A stretch of DNA of 64,000 nucleotides from Streptomyces sp. TLI_105. GTDB taxonomy: Bacteria > Actinomycetota > Actinomycetes > Streptomycetales > Streptomycetaceae. Positions 1-11,178 of the stretch are shown piece by piece. The position numbers and the translations under genes were made by a program. Location of the stretch: positions 2,580,501 through 2,644,500 of the forward strand of contig NZ_FNSM01000001.1 of NCBI RefSeq assembly GCF_900105415.1, read 5' to 3'. A model generated the notes under the pieces. It was not told the DNA's origin. It ran no database searches and was given only the letters and a program-made list of their open reading frames with translations. The first letter of the stretch is position 1, and each line of letters starts with the position of its first letter.

Positions 1-174
1 CGGCAGCGGGTGGGAGGTCGGCGGTACGTCTTGGTCGGCGACCTCGGAGACGCGGGCGACCGCGCCGATGATGTCGTCGAGCTGACCGGCGAAGTGATCG
101 AGTTCTTCGCCCTTCAGCTCCAGACGCGCCAGCCGTGCGAGGTGGGCGACCTCCTCGCGCGTGATGCCAGGCAT
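1..174 (-). CDS. gatC: Glutamyl-tRNA(Gln)/aspartyl-tRNA(Asn) amidotransferase subunit C, 5' part
   Basis: First 58 codons of a gene running off the left edge; the full family is about 98 residues. The protein starts [20 protein letters not shown] and continues with a helical stretch rich in Glu and Leu, as in GatC. In the family, GatC is the small structural subunit of GatCAB, which transamidates mischarged Glu-tRNA(Gln) or Asp-tRNA(Asn) in the cytoplasm. gatA and gatB are expected just outside the window. The ATG is the only reasonable start. The position next to the c-di-GMP protein and ligA fits the usual Streptomyces order. Confidence 0.93.
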   Translation of the reverse strand, partial: MPGITREEVAHLARLARLELKGEELDHFAGQLDDIIGAVARVSEVADQDVPPTSHPLP

Positions 175-250
175 GCGGATCCTCACGGGGTGAGTTAGAT
201 GGTGTTGGCCCAATCCTATGGGGCCGGTGCCGCTGCCCGTGAAACGGTTT

Positions 251-265
251 GCCCCCGGAGGGGGC
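251..265 (-). terminator. Short hairpin downstream of the GGDEF/EAL gene
   Basis: GCCCCC-GGA-GGGGGC forms a 6-bp stem with a 3-nt loop just after the stop of the minus-strand GGDEF/EAL gene. There is no U-run, so it would be a weak terminator. It lies in the leader region of gatC. Confidence 0.3.
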
Positions 266-269
266 GGGC

Positions 270-2384
270 TCACTGCACGACCTGGCCCGAAGGCTGGTCC
301 AGGTCGACCTGGGCGGCGATGTCGGCGGGGCGGCGCCAGCCGTGCTCGCCGCGGGCCAGGAGCCAGGCGGTGGCCTCGCCGGGCGGCATCGCGGCGGCGA
401 CCAGCCAGCCCTGGACGGCGTCGCAGCCCAGGTCGCGCAGGCGCTCCCAGGTCTCGTCGTCCTCGACGCCCTCGGCGACGACGAGGAGGCCGAGCGAGTG
501 GGCGAGGTCGACGGTGCAGCGGACGATCTCGGCGTCCTCGGTGTCGACGGCGAGCCGGGCCACGAAGGAGCGGTCGATCTTCAGTTCGCTGACGGGCAGC
601 CGGCGGAGGTGGACGAGGGAGGAGTAGCCGGTGCCGAAGTCGTCCAGGGACATCTTCACGCCGTGGCCGGTGAGGCCGTTCAGCGTGTCGGCGGCCCGCT
701 GGGGGTCCTCCAGGAGCACGTGCTCCGTTATCTCCAGCTGGAGGGCGCCGGCCGGGACGCCGTGGCGGGCGAGGCGGGCGGCGACGGCGCCGGCGAAGCC
801 GGGGGTGTGGACGTCGCGCGGCGAGACGTTGACGGCGACCGGGACGTTGAGGCCCTGGGCGCGCCAGCGGGCGACCTGGGCGAGCGCGGTCTCCAGGACG
901 TACTCGGTGAGGTGCGGCATCAGGCCGGAGGACTCGGCGATGGCGATGAACTCGTCCGGCGGGACCTTTCCGCGCTCGGGGTGGACCCAGCGGACGAGCG
1001 CCTCCAGGCCGGCGACCTGGCCGTCGAAGCGGACCTTGGGCTGGTAGTGGAGTTCGACCTCGCCGGCGTCGAGGGCGCGGCGGAGGTCGCCGAGGAGGCC
1101 GAGCCGGTCGGGGGTGTTGGAGTCGCGCTTGGACTCGTAGACCTCGACGCCGGTGCGGTCGCGCTTGGCCTGGTACATGGCGACGTCGGCGCGGCGCAGC
1201 AGGCCCTCGGCGTCGAGGGCGTGGTCGGGGAAGACGGCGACGCCGGCGCTGGCCTCCAGGACGAGGGTGAGCCCGTCGAGGTCGAGCGGGGAGGAGAGCT
1301 CGGCGACGAGGTGGCGGGCGACGCGCTGGGCGCTGGTGGTGGAGTCGGCGGTGGGCAGCAGGACGGCGAACTCGTCGCCGCCGAGCCGGGCGGCCTCGGC
1401 GCCGCGGGGCAGGGCGAGGCGGAGCCGTTCGGCGATCTGGAGGAGCAGCCGGTCGCCGGCGAGGTGGCCGAGGGTGTCGTTGACCGAGCGGAAGCGGTCG
1501 AGGTCGATCAGGACGAGGGCGGCGCGGACCCCTTGGCCCTCGGCCTCCTCCAGGGCGGTCCAGGCCCGCTCCAGGAGCCACTGGCGGTTGGGGAGGCCGG
1601 TGAGCGGGTCGCGGAGCTGTTCCTCGGCGCGGGCGCGGGCGATCCAGAGGGTGGAGTCGAGGGCGATGAGGGGGACGGCGAAGAGCGGCAGGAGGACCGG
1701 CCGGGTGGCGGCGACGACGCAGATGAGGGGGGCGATGCCGAGCAGGGCGACGGCGACGAGGCCCTGTCGGAGGAGGGCGGAGCGGGCGATGGTGGGCAGC
1801 CCGCGGCCCTGGGGGGCGAGCGTGTACCACAGGAGGAGGCGGGTGACCACGAGGTAGGCGCCGGCGGCGAGGACGGCTTCCGGGAGGTCCCCGATCGTCC
1901 AGTCGAGGGGCTGCCAGGGCCGCTCGACGGTCGGTACGTCTCCGAAGAGGGCGAGGACGAGGGCCGCGGCGCCGACGCCGAGGACGTCGGCGGCGCCGTG
2001 CAGCAGGCCCTGGCGCCAGCGCTGCCGGCGGGCTGCGCCGACCAGGGTGACGACGGTCAGCGAGACGAGTCCGGCGGGCACCCAGCCGTAGAGCAGGAGG
2101 ACGGCGAGGGTGAGGGCGGCGCCGGAGCCGGTGCCGCCCCACCAGCGGTCCCGGCCGAGGGCGACCAGGTGGCCGACGATGAGGCCGGTGAGGACGGCGA
2201 GGGACCAGCCGGCGACTCCGCCGGGGAAGAGTCCGTGGCCGCCGCTCAGGGCTCGCTGGAGCCCGGCGACGAGCACGACGAAGGCGATGCCCACCACGGC
2301 TGCGGGCAGCCGGGAGGGGAAGCCCAGCGGGACCACACGGCCGTGCGGCCGTGGGACCGGGGCGGCGCTCTCGGTAGGTTCCAT
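270..2384 (-). CDS. rmdB: Membrane GGDEF/EAL c-di-GMP phosphodiesterase, RmdB type
   Basis: A 704-residue protein with about six or more hydrophobic N-terminal segments (residues 25-250), a GGDEF domain with intact GGDEF near 335-339, and an EAL domain with EALVRW near 461 and [10 protein letters not shown] further on. The EAL residues needed for c-di-GMP hydrolysis look intact. No RxxD product-inhibition site precedes GGDEF. Domain order and the location between gatC and ligA match S. coelicolor SCO5495 (RmdB), a phosphodiesterase shown to affect aerial development. I chose the ATG at 2384 because GAGGG lies 6 nt upstream; a GTG five codons earlier (2399) is possible. Diguanylate cyclase activity cannot be excluded from sequence. 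Confidence 0.87.
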   Translation of the reverse strand: MEPTESAAPVPRPHGRVVPLGFPSRLPAAVVGIAFVVLVAGLQRALSGGHGLFPGGVAGWSLAVLTGLIVGHLVALGRDRWWGGTGSGAALTLAVLLLYGWVPAGLVSLTVVTLVGAARRQRWRQGLLHGAADVLGVGAAALVLALFGDVPTVERPWQPLDWTIGDLPEAVLAAGAYLVVTRLLLWYTLAPQGRGLPTIARSALLRQGLVAVALLGIAPLICVVAATRPVLLPLFAVPLIALDSTLWIARARAEEQLRDPLTGLPNRQWLLERAWTALEEAEGQGVRAALVLIDLDRFRSVNDTLGHLAGDRLLLQIAERLRLALPRGAEAARLGGDEFAVLLPTADSTTSAQRVARHLVAELSSPLDLDGLTLVLEASAGVAVFPDHALDAEGLLRRADVAMYQAKRDRTGVEVYESKRDSNTPDRLGLLGDLRRALDAGEVELHYQPKVRFDGQVAGLEALVRWVHPERGKVPPDEFIAIAESSGLMPHLTEYVLETALAQVARWRAQGLNVPVAVNVSPRDVHTPGFAGAVAARLARHGVPAGALQLEITEHVLLEDPQRAADTLNGLTGHGVKMSLDDFGTGYSSLVHLRRLPVSELKIDRSFVARLAVDTEDAEIVRCTVDLAHSLGLLVVAEGVEDDETWERLRDLGCDAVQGWLVAAAMPPGEATAWLLARGEHGWRRPADIAAQVDLDQPSGQVVQ

Positions 2385-2702
2385 TCCCGTCCCTCTCACA
2401 GGCGGCGGTGCCGTCGGTGTGCGATGGGCCGCGGTGACGCGGCCGTCCGTCGTCCGGCCCCGTACGTCGTCCGGCGTGCGGCCGCTGTCGGGCGGCCGCT
2501 GCCGGTACCACGGGGCCGATGTCCTGACGCCATGCCCGGCAGAGCCCTCGCGCGGGCGTGCAGGACTGGACGCACGGTCACCACACTAGGCCGCCGAGGG
2601 CTTCGACGGGCAGCGCTCTCCCTCTCTTGCCCGAATGCGACCTGGCCACCCCTAACGATCTGGTATGCGCCGAACGGGTGAGCTTCCGCGGCCTCCGGGA
2701 GG
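2385..2702. other. Non-coding gap between rmdB start and ligA stop
   Basis: 318 bases without a supportable gene. It should hold the rmdB promoter: on the minus strand a TAGTGT (Streptomyces -10 pattern TANNNT) with a rare CTAG sits around 2586-2591, but no convincing -35 is seen. A short imperfect GC hairpin next to 2690-2702 could end ligA transcription. Confidence 0.4.
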
Positions 2703-4898
<2,196 letters not shown>

Positions 4899-5897
4899 TT
4901 ACTCAGGGTTGTCCGCGAGCGACCGTGCCGCTCTGACGCAGTGGGCGAGCGCCGCCCGGGCATAGGCGGGCGACGCGCCCGCCAGACCGCACGAGGGCGT
5001 GACCACGACGGACTCCGCCAGAGTCCCCGGGTTCAGCCCCAGCCTGCGCCACAGCGTCCTGACACCCATGACGCTACCGCCCGGGTCCGACAATGCCGTG
5101 TCGGTGGACGGCACCACACCGGCGAAGAGCTTCGTCCCGGCCTCCACGGCCTCGCCGATCGCCTCCTCGTCACGTTCGGTGAGGAGCGAGAAATCGAACG
5201 AGATGCCCGCCGCTCCGGCGCGACGCAGCAGCGCGAACGGCACGTCGGGCGCGCAGGAATGGACGATCACCGGGCCGTCGTGGACGGCCGTCACGTCCCG
5301 CAGGGCGCTCTCCACGACATGCCGGTCGACGGCCCGGTACGTGCGGTAGCCGCTGGCCGTACGGACGTGGCCACGCAGGACGGCGGTGAGCGAGGGCTCG
5401 TCGAGCTGGAGCACGATCCGCGCCCCCGGGACGCGCTTGCGCAGCTCCGCGAGGTGCGTGTGGAGGCCCTCGGCGAGCGAGCCGGCCAGGTCACGACAGG
5501 CACCGGCATCCCCCAGAGCGGCCTCACCGCCGCGCAGTTCCAGGGCCGCGGCGAGCGTCCACGGGCCCACGGCCTGGACCTTGAGCGGACCCTCGTACCC
5601 CTGGGTGAACTCCTCCAGGGCGTCCAGGTCCTCGCCGAGCCAGGAACGGGCCCGCTTGGTGTCGCGCCCGGGCCGGTCGCTGATCCGCCAGCCGCTCGGC
5701 TCCACGTGCGCGTACAGGTCGACGAGCATCCCGATCGTCCGGCCGATCATGTCGGCGCCGGGGCCGCGCGCGGGCAGCTCCGCGAGGAACGGGAAGTCCT
5801 CGAAGGATCCGGCGACCGTCCTCGCCGCCTCGCGCGCGTCGCCGCCGGGCAGGGAGCCGACGCCGGTGGCGGGCCCCCAGAGCTTGCTGTCGTCCAT
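4899..5897 (-). CDS. Methionine synthase (cobalamin-independent) family protein
   Basis: A 332-residue protein corresponding to the C-terminal catalytic half of MetE only (full MetE is about 750 residues). It begins MDDSKLWGPATGVGSLPGGD and carries a VHSCAPDVPF segment with the His and Cys expected of the zinc/methyl-transfer site, and a TPSCGLAG segment with the second Cys. Such short MetE-like proteins are common in actinobacteria and use unknown methyl donors; true methionine synthase activity is not proven. The start is 2 nt after the SDR stop and its stop is 15 nt before ligA, indicating translational coupling in one operon. Confidence 0.85.
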   Translation of the reverse strand: MDDSKLWGPATGVGSLPGGDAREAARTVAGSFEDFPFLAELPARGPGADMIGRTIGMLVDLYAHVEPSGWRISDRPGRDTKRARSWLGEDLDALEEFTQGYEGPLKVQAVGPWTLAAALELRGGEAALGDAGACRDLAGSLAEGLHTHLAELRKRVPGARIVLQLDEPSLTAVLRGHVRTASGYRTYRAVDRHVVESALRDVTAVHDGPVIVHSCAPDVPFALLRRAGAAGISFDFSLLTERDEEAIGEAVEAGTKLFAGVVPSTDTALSDPGGSVMGVRTLWRRLGLNPGTLAESVVVTPSCGLAGASPAYARAALAHCVRAARSLADNPE

Positions 5898-5899
5898 GT

Positions 5900-6589
5900 C
5901 TACCGCCCCGGACGCACGGTGAGGTCGTTGATCTCCGCGTCGCGCGGCAGATCGATCGCGGTGATGATCGCCGTGGCGACGGACTCGGGGTCGATCCACT
6001 TCGACGGGTCGTACTCCTTGCCCTCCTGCTGGTGGACCTTCGCCTGCATGGGGCTGGCGGTCCGGCCCGGGTAGACCGAGGTCACCCGCACCCCGTTGGC
6101 GTGCTCCTCGTGGCGCAGGGAGTCCGCGAGGGCCTTCAGGCCGTGCTTGGACGCGGCGTACGCGCCCCACTCGGCGTGCGCGTTGAGCCCGGCGCCCGAG
6201 TTCACGAAGACGACGTGCCCCTGGGAGACCCGCAGCTGCGGCAGGAAGTGGCGGGTCAGCTCGGCCGGGGCGACCAGGTTGACGTTCAGCTGGTGGTGCC
6301 AGGTCTTCGGGGTCAGCTCCCCGACCGGCCCGAGGTCCACGACGCCCGCGATGTGCAGCAGGCCGTCCACCCGGTCGGGCAGGCTCTGGTGCGAGAAGGC
6401 CCAGGACAGCCGATCCGGGTCGGCCAGGTCCCCGACGAGCGTCCGGGCCCCGGGGAACTGCGCGGCGAGCTCCTTGGCCCGCCCCGCGTCGCGCGCGTGG
6501 AGCACGAGCTCGTCCCCGCGCGCGTGAAGACGACGCGCGACGGCCGCGCCGATGCCGGAACCCGCTCCGGTGATCACATGTGTAGCCAT
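5900..6589 (-). CDS. Short-chain dehydrogenase/reductase (SDR)
   Basis: About 229 residues with the classical SDR pattern: N-terminal nucleotide motif TGAGSGIG, the NSGAG strand, and the active-site YAASK with the catalytic Tyr and Lys. It is an NAD(P)H-dependent oxidoreductase of unknown substrate. I chose the second ATG (6589), which has GGGAG about 10 nt upstream. The ATG at 6598 gives three extra residues but has its Shine-Dalgarno only 1 nt away. The two overlap in a small palindrome, GGGAGCCATGCTCCC. It sits in the middle of the LOG-SDR-Met-ligA run with gaps of 2-16 nt. Confidence 0.88.
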   Translation of the reverse strand: MATHVITGAGSGIGAAVARRLHARGDELVLHARDAGRAKELAAQFPGARTLVGDLADPDRLSWAFSHQSLPDRVDGLLHIAGVVDLGPVGELTPKTWHHQLNVNLVAPAELTRHFLPQLRVSQGHVVFVNSGAGLNAHAEWGAYAASKHGLKALADSLRHEEHANGVRVTSVYPGRTASPMQAKVHQQEGKEYDPSKWIDPESVATAIITAIDLPRDAEINDLTVRPGR

Positions 6590-6605
6590 GGGAGCCATGC
6601 TCCCA

Positions 6606-7145
6606 TCAGCGGGAGCCGATCTCGGCCTCCAGGTACGCGAGGGCCGCCCGGCCGTCGTCCGCGAAGAAGGCGAGGTCCGTGAGGGGAAGCGGGAGGAAGC
6701 CCTCGTCCTCCATGCGGCGGAACTGGGCCTTCAGGCCGTCGTAGAAGCCGGCCGTGTTGAGGAGGACGACCGGCTTGGAGTGCTTGCCGTGCTTCTTCAG
6801 TTCCAGGATCTCGGTGGCCTCGTCGAGGGTGCCCGTGCCGCCGACCATGACCACGATCGCGTCGGACTTGGCGAGGAGCAGGGCCTTGCGCTCGGCCAGG
6901 TCCCCGGCGATGACCATCTGGTCGGCGTTCGGGCGGGCCTTGTGGGCGAGGAAGTCGACGGAGACGCCGACGAGGCGGCCGCCCGCCTCCTGGACGCCGT
7001 CCGCGACGACCTTCATGAGGCCGGTGTCGGAGCCGCCCCAGACCAGGGTGTGGCCGGACTTGCCGAGGAGCGTGGCGAAGTCGCGGGCCGAGGCCGTGTA
7101 CCGCTCGTCGAGGTCGGCGGCCGAGAGGAAGACGCAGATGTTCAT
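6606..7145 (-). CDS. LOG/TIGR00730 family Rossmann-fold protein
   Basis: 179 residues. Starts MNICVFLSAAD, with WGGSDTGLM and the phosphoribohydrolase loop MVGGTGTLDEATEI, the family's (P)GGxGTxxE signature with the catalytic Glu. In characterised members this fold hydrolyses cytokinin riboside 5'-monophosphates or other nucleotide monophosphates to base and ribose-5-phosphate. The usual Pro before GG is Val here. First gene of the minus-strand run ending in ligA. A GTG three codons upstream (7154) is an alternative start. Confidence 0.85.
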   Translation of the reverse strand: MNICVFLSAADLDERYTASARDFATLLGKSGHTLVWGGSDTGLMKVVADGVQEAGGRLVGVSVDFLAHKARPNADQMVIAGDLAERKALLLAKSDAIVVMVGGTGTLDEATEILELKKHGKHSKPVVLLNTAGFYDGLKAQFRRMEDEGFLPLPLTDLAFFADDGRAALAYLEAEIGSR

Positions 7146-7223
7146 GGGCTCCACCGTAAGGCGCCGCGAAAAAAGTCCGGCGGGCGGCGATGAGTTCCGG
7201 TGACGGCCCCGGTCTGCCCTGCC

Positions 7224-7787
7224 ATGGACGAGGTGAACACCACGCTGAGCGGGGTCCGGGGCCGGGTCGTGTCGCGGGACGGTACGGAGATCGCGTACGA
7301 GCGGTACGGGGACGGTCGTCCCCTCGTGTTGGTGGACGGCGCGGACGGCGGCGCCGGGAGGGCGCTCGCCGGGCTGCTCGCCCGGCGCTTCTCCGTCGTG
7401 ACCTACGAGCGGCGCGGCGCCTCCGCCGTGGAGCGGGAGATCGAGGACCTGGCGGCCGTCCTGACGGCGGCGGGACCGGGCGCCGCCGTGCACGGCACGG
7501 AGACGGGCGGGGTGCTCGCGCTCGCGGGCGCGGCGGCCGGGCTCCCGGTGGGCGCGGTGTCCGTGTACGAGCCGGAGCCGCTCGCGGACGGGCTCCTCGG
7601 GGCGGTCCACGCGCGCGTGCTCGTCGTCGACGGGGGCGCGAGCCCGGCGGCGACCCGGCACACGGCCCGCGCCCTGACGGCGGCGCTCCCCCGGGCCCGG
7701 CACCGCACCCTGACGGGCCAGACGCACGAGGTGGCCCCGCACGTCCTGGCGCCGGTCCTGGAGGAGTTCCTGGACGAGTCGGTCTAG
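7224..7787 (+). CDS. Alpha/beta hydrolase-fold protein with altered nucleophile site
   Basis: About 187 residues, short for the fold (usually 250-300). The N-terminus (RDGTEIAYERYGDGRPLVLV) and the terminal QTHEVAP histidine segment are typical, but the nucleophile elbow normally reading GxSxG is GTETG, placing Glu where Ser belongs, and part of the cap is missing. It may be non-catalytic or use another chemistry. Start uncertain: ATG 7224, or GTG 7200 eight codons earlier; neither has a clear Shine-Dalgarno. Divergent from the LOG gene. Its TAG stop lies in the outer end of the downstream inverted-repeat element. Confidence 0.7.
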   Translation: MDEVNTTLSGVRGRVVSRDGTEIAYERYGDGRPLVLVDGADGGAGRALAGLLARRFSVVTYERRGASAVEREIEDLAAVLTAAGPGAAVHGTETGGVLALAGAAAGLPVGAVSVYEPEPLADGLLGAVHARVLVVDGGASPAATRHTARALTAALPRARHRTLTGQTHEVAPHVLAPVLEEFLDESV

Positions 7788-7933
7788 GGCGTGTCTTTCG
7801 GATCAGGCCGGATCAGGGTGCGATCGCAAGGCGGAGGAGGGAGTCGACGCGGAGCGTCGGCGACCGACGACGACGCGGCGAGCGTGCGTGCCGGGCCCCG
7901 CGAGCCCGGCCTGATCCGAAAGGCAGGTCCTAG
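7784..7933. mobile_element. 150-bp terminal-inverted-repeat (MITE-like) element
   Basis: The two 26-nt ends (7784-7809 and 7908-7933) are inverted copies with 3 mismatches; the inner 15 nt, CTTTCGGATCAGGCC, match perfectly. Both ends finish in CTAG, a tetranucleotide that is rare in Streptomyces. The interior has further hairpins (CGACGC-GGA-GCGTCG; GCCGGGC ... GCCCGGC). No transposase fits inside. The stop codons of both flanking convergent genes are supplied by the terminal CTAGs. I infer a non-autonomous insertion now serving as a two-way terminator; a repeat family in other Streptomyces is suspected but was not searched. Confidence 0.65.
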
Positions 7934-9075
7934 GCGGTGGCGGGCGCGGTGGTCCGGCGGGTCGTCGTCGCGATCGTCGCCGAGCCGACCACGCGCGTGC
8001 CGTCGTACAGGACGATCGCCTGGCCGGGGGCGACGCCGCGGACCGGCTCGTCGAAGACGACCTTCAGCTCGCCGTCCTCCATCGCCGCGCTCACCGGCGT
8101 CTCGCCGCCGTGGGCGCGGAGCTGGGCGGTGTAGCGGCCGGGGCCTTCGGGGGCGGTGCCGCACCAGCGGGGCTTGATCGCGGTGAGGGCGGTGACGTCG
8201 AGGGCCTCGGCGGGGCCGACCGTGACGGTGTTGTTCACGGGCGAGATGTCGAGGACGTAGCGGGGCTTGCCGTCCGCGGCCGGGTGGCCGATCCGCAGGC
8301 CCTTGCGCTGGCCGATGGTGAAGCCGTACGCGCCCTCGTGGCTGCCGATCTTCGTCCCGGCCTCGTCGACGATGTCGCCCTCCGCCTTGCCCAGGCGGGC
8401 GGCGAGGAAGCCCTGCGTGTCGCCGTCGGCGATGAAGCAGATGTCGTGGCTGTCGGGCTTCTTCGCGACCGCGAGCCCGCGCCGCTCGGCCTCCGCCCGG
8501 ATCTCGTCCTTGGTGGTGAGGGTGTCGCCGAGCGGGAACATCGCGTGCGCGAGCTGCTTCTCGTCGAGCACGCCGAGGACGTACGACTGGTCCTTGGCCA
8601 TGTCGGAGGCCCGGTGCAGCTCGCGGGTGCCGTCCTCGTTCAGGACGACGGTGGCGTAGTGCCCGGTGCAGACCGCGTCGAAGCCGAGGGCGAGCGCCTT
8701 GTCGAGGAGCGCCGCGAACTTGATCTTCTCGTTGCAGCGCAGGCACGGGTTGGGGGTGCGGCCCGCCTCGTACTCCGCGACGAAGTCGTCGACGACGTCC
8801 TCGCGGAACCGCTCGGCGAGGTCCCACACGTAGAAGGGGATGCCGATGACGTCGGCCGCCCGGCGCGCGTCGCGCGAGTCCTCGATCGTGCAGCAGCCGC
8901 GTGCTCCGGTACGGAAGGACTGCGGGTTCGCGGAGAGGGCCAGGTGCACGCCGGTGACGTCGTGACCGGCTTCGGCGGCGCGGGCGGCGGCGACGGCGGA
9001 GTCCACTCCGCCGGACATGGCGGCAAGTACCCGGAGGGGGCGGGCGAGGGGGCGCTGGGGCGGAGTCTGAGTCAT
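7930..9075 (-). CDS. mnmA: tRNA-specific 2-thiouridylase
   Basis: 381 residues. PP-loop ATP pyrophosphatase motif SGGVDS near the N-terminus, the [10 protein letters not shown] segment with the first catalytic Cys, [12 protein letters not shown], and the second Cys in [11 protein letters not shown]. MnmA activates U34 of Lys/Glu/Gln tRNAs with ATP and receives sulfur from a cysteine desulfurase, whose gene lies only one gene away (9867-11030), a common Streptomyces arrangement. The ATG at 9075 is followed by a short Pro-rich lead before the PP-loop. The stop overlaps the end of the inverted-repeat element, so the last codons may have been altered by it. Confidence 0.95.
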   Translation of the reverse strand: MTQTPPQRPLARPLRVLAAMSGGVDSAVAAARAAEAGHDVTGVHLALSANPQSFRTGARGCCTIEDSRDARRAADVIGIPFYVWDLAERFREDVVDDFVAEYEAGRTPNPCLRCNEKIKFAALLDKALALGFDAVCTGHYATVVLNEDGTRELHRASDMAKDQSYVLGVLDEKQLAHAMFPLGDTLTTKDEIRAEAERRGLAVAKKPDSHDICFIADGDTQGFLAARLGKAEGDIVDEAGTKIGSHEGAYGFTIGQRKGLRIGHPAADGKPRYVLDISPVNNTVTVGPAEALDVTALTAIKPRWCGTAPEGPGRYTAQLRAHGGETPVSAAMEDGELKVVFDEPVRGVAPGQAIVLYDGTRVVGSATIATTTRRTTAPATA

Positions 9076-9115
9076 AGCCCTACCAGGGTACGGGGCGCCG
9101 GGAACCGCGGTCGCG

Positions 9116-9811
9116 GTGATGAGCGTTCTCCGTGGCATGGGGAGCGAGTCGAAGGACGCGGGGAGCGGGACGGGCGGGCGGCGGGTGGGCAGACGGGCCG
9201 TGCTGATCGGCGGCGCGGCCGCCGCGGTGGGCACGGCCGCGCTGGCCCGGGACGAGCTGGGGCGCCTGTGGTGGCGGCTGCCGGGGATGGAGAAGAAGAG
9301 GGTCGAGGGGGAGCTGGACCACAAGGGCGCCGAGTGGACGTCGGCGGCGCGGGCGAACTGGCGGCGGGCGGACCGGCCGGACGACTACACGATCGACCGG
9401 GTCGTGATCCATGTCGTCCAGGGCAGTTACGCGAGCGCGCTGAAGGTCTTCAAGGACCCGGCGCACGGGGCCGCCGCGCACTACGTGGTCCGCAAGGACG
9501 GCCATGTGGCGCAGATGATCCGCGAGCTCGACGTGGCCTTCCACGCCGGGAACCGCGACATGAACGAGCGGAGCATCGGCATAGAGCACGAGGGCTTCGT
9601 CGACCGGCCGCAGGACTTCACGGCGGCGATGTACGAGGGATCGGCGCGGCTCACGGCCGACATATGCGCCCGGTACGGGATGCCCGTGGACCGGGAGCAC
9701 ATCATCGGGCACGTCGAGGTCGAGGGCACCGACCACACCGATCCCGGTCCGCACTGGGACTGGGACCGGTACCTGGCGCTCGTACGGAGGGAACGCACGA
9801 AGCTCGGCTGA
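9116..9811 (+). CDS. Secreted N-acetylmuramoyl-L-alanine amidase (Amidase_2)
   Basis: Up to 231 residues. An N-terminal twin-arginine-like region ([17 protein letters not shown]) precedes the amidase domain. Zinc ligands are visible in VVIHVVQGS and the C-terminal [21 protein letters not shown] is the central family motif. This PGRP/AmpD-like fold cleaves the amide between MurNAc and the stem peptide, so the protein probably works outside the membrane in cell-wall turnover. Start uncertain: GTG 9116, ATG 9119 or ATG 9137. Convergent with the cysteine desulfurase gene. Confidence 0.88.
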   Translation: MMSVLRGMGSESKDAGSGTGGRRVGRRAVLIGGAAAAVGTAALARDELGRLWWRLPGMEKKRVEGELDHKGAEWTSAARANWRRADRPDDYTIDRVVIHVVQGSYASALKVFKDPAHGAAAHYVVRKDGHVAQMIRELDVAFHAGNRDMNERSIGIEHEGFVDRPQDFTAAMYEGSARLTADICARYGMPVDREHIIGHVEVEGTDHTDPGPHWDWDRYLALVRRERTKLG

Positions 9812-9837
9812 GGGCGGGGGCGGGGGCGGGGGCGGGC
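9812..9837 (+). repeat. G-run tract, possible G-quadruplex
   Basis: Directly after the amidase stop the plus strand reads GGGCGGGGGCGGGGGCGGGG and on, five G-runs separated by single C residues. It could fold into a G-quadruplex and act as a transcription end between the two convergent genes. Simple GC-rich drift is the alternative. Confidence 0.45.
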
Positions 9838-9866
9838 GGCTCAGCCGGGGCCGGAGGGCGGGCGGT

Positions 9867-11030
9867 TCAGGTGAGGCCCGCGGTCCTCGCGCGCTCCACG
9901 GCCGGGCCGATCGCCTCCGCGACCGCCGCCACGTCCTCCTTCGTGGAGGTGTGGCCGAGCGAGAAGCGCAGGGTTCCCCGGGCCAGGTCCGGGTCGGTGC
10001 CGGTGGCGAGCAGGACATGGCTGGGCTGGGCGATGCCGGCGGTGCAGGCGGAGCCGGTGGAGCAGGCGATGCCGGCCGCGTCGAGCAGCAGGAGCAGGGA
10101 GTCGCCCTCGCAGCCGGGGAAGGTGAAGTGGGCGTTGGCGGGGAGCCGGTCGACGGGGTCGCCGCCGAGGATCACGTCGGGCACGACCGTACGGACGGCG
10201 GCGACGAGTTCGTCGCGCAGGGCGCCGACCTCGCGGGCGAACTCCTCCTGCCGCTCGGCGGCGAGCCGGGCGGCGACGGCGAAGGCCGCGACGGCGGGCA
10301 CGTCCAGGGTGCCCGAGCGGACGTGCCGCTCCTGGCCGCCGCCGTGCAGGACGGGCACGGGGGTGTACTCGCGGCCCAGGAGCAGGGCGCCGATGCCGTA
10401 CGGGCCGCCGATCTTGTGGCCGGAGACCGTCATCGCGGCGAGGCCGGAGGCCGCGAAGTCGACCGGGACCTGACCCACGGCCTGGACGGCGTCCGCGTGC
10501 AGGGGGACGCCGAACTCGGCGGCGACGTCGGCCAGTTCACGGACCGGCATGATCGTGCCGATCTCGTTGTTGGCCCACATCACGGTGGCCAGGGCGACGG
10601 ACTCGGAGTCCCGGGCGATCGCCTCGCGCAGGGCCTCGGGGTGGACGCGGCCGTGGGCGTCGACGGGGAGGTACTCGACGGCGGCGCCCTCGTGCGTGGC
10701 CAGCCAGTCGACGGCGTCCAGGACGGCGTGGTGCTCGACCGGACTGGCCAGGACGCGGGTGCGGCGGGGGTCGGCGTCGCGCCGGGCCCAGTACAGGCCC
10801 TTCACGGCGAGGTTGTCCGCCTCCGTGCCGCCGGAGGTGAGGACGACCTCGCTCGGCCGCGCGCCGAGCGCGGCGGCGAGCGTCTCGCGCCCTTCCTCGA
10901 CGGTCCGCCGGGCGCGCCGTCCGGCGGCGTGCAGGGAGGAGGCGTTGCCCGTGACGGCGAGGTGGGCGGTCATCGCCTCGATCGCCTCGGGGAGCATGGG
11001 CGTGGTCGCGGCGTGGTCGAGGTAAGCCAT
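9867..11030 (-). CDS. Cysteine desulfurase (NifS/IscS family)
   Basis: 387-residue PLP enzyme: [12 protein letters not shown] start, [26 protein letters not shown] with the PLP lysine, and the mobile-loop cysteine in [10 protein letters not shown]. It converts cysteine to alanine and passes persulfide sulfur onward. Its neighbour mnmA is the obvious acceptor pathway (tRNA thiolation). Full length for the family, ATG start. It may also feed Fe-S assembly, although Streptomyces usually has a separate SufS in the suf operon. Confidence 0.93.
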   Translation of the reverse strand: MAYLDHAATTPMLPEAIEAMTAHLAVTGNASSLHAAGRRARRTVEEGRETLAAALGARPSEVVLTSGGTEADNLAVKGLYWARRDADPRRTRVLASPVEHHAVLDAVDWLATHEGAAVEYLPVDAHGRVHPEALREAIARDSESVALATVMWANNEIGTIMPVRELADVAAEFGVPLHADAVQAVGQVPVDFAASGLAAMTVSGHKIGGPYGIGALLLGREYTPVPVLHGGGQERHVRSGTLDVPAVAAFAVAARLAAERQEEFAREVGALRDELVAAVRTVVPDVILGGDPVDRLPANAHFTFPGCEGDSLLLLLDAAGIACSTGSACTAGIAQPSHVLLATGTDPDLARGTLRFSLGHTSTKEDVAAVAEAIGPAVERARTAGLT

Positions 11031-11178
11031 GGTGGGTCGATTCTACGAGCCCGTCCGCCGGGGGCCGGCGCGTGGCCTGTTTGCGCCGGGGGTGGGGGCG
11101 GTTCTCGGCCGGGGGGTGGTGCGGGGTGCGCCCTGCGGGGCGGGACGGCCCCGTGGGCGTCGCCCCTCGCCCGGCGGT

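Noticed and set aside
249..2681. 810-residue plus-strand open frame
   Set aside because: It is the antisense of the GGDEF/EAL gene; its Gly/Glu/Ala/Val-only composition is typical of a shadow frame in high-GC DNA.
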